The notes under the pieces are model-generated. The model saw only the letters and a list, made by a program, of their open reading frames with translations. It searched no databases and was not told the origin of the DNA. Source: an uncultured Bacteroidota bacterium (GTDB taxonomy: Bacteria > Bacteroidota > Bacteroidia > Bacteroidales > CAIWKO01). From it: a DNA stretch of 41,918 bases. Location of the stretch: the NCBI GenBank assembly GCA_937934705.1, contig CALGYY010000090.1, forward strand, positions 1-41,918, in the 5' to 3' direction. Below, piece after piece: positions 39,931 through 41,918 of the stretch. Each line of letters starts with the position of its first letter. Within the stretch, counting starts at the first letter, position 1. Both the position numbers and the translations under genes were made by a program.

Positions 39931-41918
39931 ATGAACAGGATCAATCGTCACCCCATCCTTGATGTCCCCGCGAAGAAAGAGGTCAGGTTTAAATTTGAAG
40001 GGAAAGAGATTTCCGGCGAATCGGGTTTTACGATCGCGGCGGCCCTGCATCAGGCGGGTTATCCGGTACATTCGCACAGTTTGAAGAACCGTGAAAGGAG
40101 CCTTGAGTGTGGCATCGGGAAGTGCGGAGCCTGTGAAATGCTGGTTGACGGACAAATCAAGAGGATTTGCATTACGCGTGTTGACGGGGTGAAGGAAGTA
40201 CGTGAAATCCCCAGGGACTACAAGCCTTCGGTGAGGGAATACCATCATCAGGAGGGGGTCAGGGTTTATAAAACCGATGTGGCGATCATTGGCGCCGGTC
40301 CTGCAGGACTCGCCTGCAGGGAGGAGCTGAATCGTCAGGGGATCAGCAACCTTGTGATTGACAACAACGACAAGATCGGCGGGCAGTTCCTGATGCAGAC
40401 GCATCAGTTTTTCTTTTTCGAAAAGGAGAAGAAGTTTGGAGGTATGCGTGGTTTCGACATTGCCAGGACTCTTGCGGGGGATTCCCACGAGGGAATTTTT
40501 CTGAATTCAACGGTATGGGACATTCTGGAGGGCCGGCGTATAGCGGTTAAGAACATCCTGACCGAGGAGATATATTACGTGGAGGCGGATTACCTGGTTG
40601 TAGCCACGGGTGCGGTTCCTTTTATGCCGACCTTTGAAAACGATGATGTTCCCGGTGTTTATACCGCTGCGGTGGTTCAGAAAATGATGAACAATGAGTT
40701 CACCCTGCTGGGGAAGAATGTGCTGACGGTGGGTGCGGGCAACATCGGGTACCTGACCTCTTACCAGCTGATGCAGGCCGGCGCGAATGTTAAAGCCATT
40801 ATTGAGGCCATGCCGCACGAAGGTGGTTTTCCTGTACAGGCCAACAGGGTAAGGCGACTGGGCATTCCTGTGATGACCTCGCATATTCTGATCAAAGCTA
40901 TTCCAAACGCGGAGCGCAATGGTATTACAGGAGCTGTGATCGCACAATGTGAGAACTTCAAACCGGTTCCCGGAACTGAAGTGGTATTTGAGGACATTGA
41001 TGCCATTAACATCTGCACAGGGCTTGTTCCCGACGATCAGTTGATCATTAAAGGAAATGAGATTTTCGGAAGGCATTGTTTCGGTGCCGGTGACGCTATC
41101 CGTATCGGAGAGGGAACCAGTGCTGTGGTACGCGGCAAGCAGGTGGCTTTTGAGATCTTGCAGGAGATGGGCGAGTCGTACAATTATGATGAATACCTGA
41201 GCACATCAAAAGAATACATCGACAGTCAGCAGCACCCTGTCAGGGTAATTGAAAATCCTTATTTGCCTGAAAAAGAAAGAATGAACAGCAAGGGGTTTGT
41301 GGTGATTGACTGTTTGTACGGATTTGCCTGCAATCCCTGTGAATTTGCCTGTCCCCACGGGGCTATAACCAAGACTTCCACCAGTACGGTTCCCCAGATT
41401 GATTTCGGTAAATGCATTGGGTGTATGGATTGTGTATATCAGTGTCCGGGGCTGGCGATATTCGGATATCAGTTAAGCAAGGACTGGTTGTTTTTGCCGA
41501 TAGAATATGAAGTGGATGAAAAGGCTGAGGTTTTTCTGGTCGACAACCAGGGAAAGAAGCTTGGCGAGGGCATCATTGAGAAGATCCTGCGCAAGCCGAA
41601 TAAAACGCATATTGCAAGGGTTAAGGCCTTGACCATTAAAGGGGAAGATTTGATCGGGGTAAGGGGATTCATTGTAAAGGACCGTTATCCGGAGCCGGTG
41701 AGATTAAGTCCCACGAAAGTTGTGACTGAGTCTGACACATATGTTTGTCACTGCGATGATGTCAGTATTGATGAGATCATGCAGACCATCGGTGACCGCA
41801 AATTCATCTCGGTTGATGAGATCAAGCACACGACTCGTCTGGGCATGGGGGCCTGTCGCGGGAAGCGCTGTATCCGTCGTTTGAAGCAGAATCTGCGGGG
41901 CAGCGGGATCAGTATTGT
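39931..41918 (+). CDS. Multi-cofactor FAD/iron-sulfur oxidoreductase (sarcosine oxidase alpha/HcnA-HcnB-like), 3' end off window
   Basis: 662 codons and two further bases are present with no stop before the window edge. A 2Fe-2S domain comes first (C60, C65, C68, C80; ECGIGKCGAC). Next is an FAD-binding GAGPAG at 121-126 and a second nucleotide-binding GAGNIG, then a ferredoxin-like pair of [4Fe-4S] motifs (C461, C467, C470, C474 and C495, C498, C501, C505). Last is a BFD-type [2Fe-2S] domain (C606, C608, C642, C647). This order resembles the alpha/HcnA-HcnB subunits of amino-acid and imino-acid dehydrogenases (sarcosine, proline, hydroxyproline, opine) found in anaerobes. The substrate subunit would lie just past the right edge. 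ATG 39931 follows a GGGAAGAGAA stretch; an earlier ATG at 39897 is in another frame and stops after 21 codons. Confidence 0.85.
   Translation, partial: MNRINRHPILDVPAKKEVRFKFEGKEISGESGFTIAAALHQAGYPVHSHSLKNRERSLECGIGKCGACEMLVDGQIKRICITRVDGVKEVREIPRDYKPSVREYHHQEGVRVYKTDVAIIGAGPAGLACREELNRQGISNLVIDNNDKIGGQFLMQTHQFFFFEKEKKFGGMRGFDIARTLAGDSHEGIFLNSTVWDILEGRRIAVKNILTEEIYYVEADYLVVATGAVPFMPTFENDDVPGVYTAAVVQKMMNNEFTLLGKNVLTVGAGNIGYLTSYQLMQAGANVKAIIEAMPHEGGFPVQANRVRRLGIPVMTSHILIKAIPNAERNGITGAVIAQCENFKPVPGTEVVFEDIDAINICTGLVPDDQLIIKGNEIFGRHCFGAGDAIRIGEGTSAVVRGKQVAFEILQEMGESYNYDEYLSTSKEYIDSQQHPVRVIENPYLPEKERMNSKGFVVIDCLYGFACNPCEFACPHGAITKTSTSTVPQIDFGKCIGCMDCVYQCPGLAIFGYQLSKDWLFLPIEYEVDEKAEVFLVDNQGKKLGEGIIEKILRKPNKTHIARVKALTIKGEDLIGVRGFIVKDRYPEPVRLSPTKVVTESDTYVCHCDDVSIDEIMQTIGDRKFISVDEIKHTTRLGMGACRGKRCIRRLKQNLRGSGISI

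Noticed and set aside
39897..39962. Small 21-codon frame before the oxidoreductase gene
   Set aside because: Low-complexity charged sequence that overlaps the real ATG in another frame; no family signature.

Overview
The window reads as a chromosome segment of an anaerobic or facultative member of the Bacteroidota, probably near the Bacteroidales or Marinilabiliales. Three things point there. Most intergenic gaps carry the Bacteroidota -7 promoter word TAnnTTTG a few bases before an ATG. Several proteins belong to the type IX secretion world: a DUF5103 'plug' protein, a type-A-like sorting tail and CHU_C / gliding-motility-associated C-termini. The metabolic genes (2-hydroxyacyl-CoA dehydratase activase family, methylmalonyl/propionyl-CoA carboxyltransferase with a separate biotin carrier, L-aspartate oxidase) also fit. 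No rRNA, tRNA, CRISPR array or complete insertion sequence is visible.

Layout. (1) 1-3.8 kb: an AT-rich accessory cassette, all on the minus strand: two exported surface proteins and a 5'-truncated Ig-like/tail-fibre protein. Its left edge carries repeats resembling an IS21-type transposon end. (2) 3.8-4.36 kb: a non-coding patchwork of short word repeats and two related palindromes; the truncated gene ends exactly on one of those words. (3) 4.36-15.5 kb: a giant tandem activase, a C-terminal processing protease, the T9SS plug protein, an exported T9SS cargo, a metallophosphoesterase and an exported M28 peptidase. (4) 15.6-19.7 kb, minus strand: a PhoB/PhoR-like pair preceded by a four-unit, 11-bp-period TTAA array, then sodB-mtnA-class II aldolase, which looks like a methylthioadenosine salvage ('DHAP shunt') operon. 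(5) 19.7-28.9 kb: a TPR histidine kinase with its LuxR-type regulator, a polyprenyl diphosphate synthase, a YjbR protein coupled to a small exported protein, carboxyltransferase plus biotin carrier, gamma-carbonic anhydrase and NadB. (6) 29.0-34.6 kb: an 1845-residue subtilisin-like protease whose C-terminal half is four copies of a ~230-residue three-domain super-repeat. (7) 34.6-39.8 kb, minus strand: a tight three-gene operon of a GH3-like/serine hydrolase fusion with degenerate GH3 motifs, an exported esterase and an acyltransferase-3 membrane protein. (8) 39.9 kb to the edge: a multi-cofactor flavin/iron-sulfur oxidoreductase, cut by the window end.

The window is largely housekeeping plus cell-surface genes. 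The most unusual parts are the repeat patchwork and its link to gene truncation, the regular super-repeat of the protease, the Pho-box-like array, the sodB-mtnA-aldolase operon and the apparently inactivated GH3 domain. I see no clearly new defence or mobile system; functional statements rest on motifs read by eye and no database search was run.
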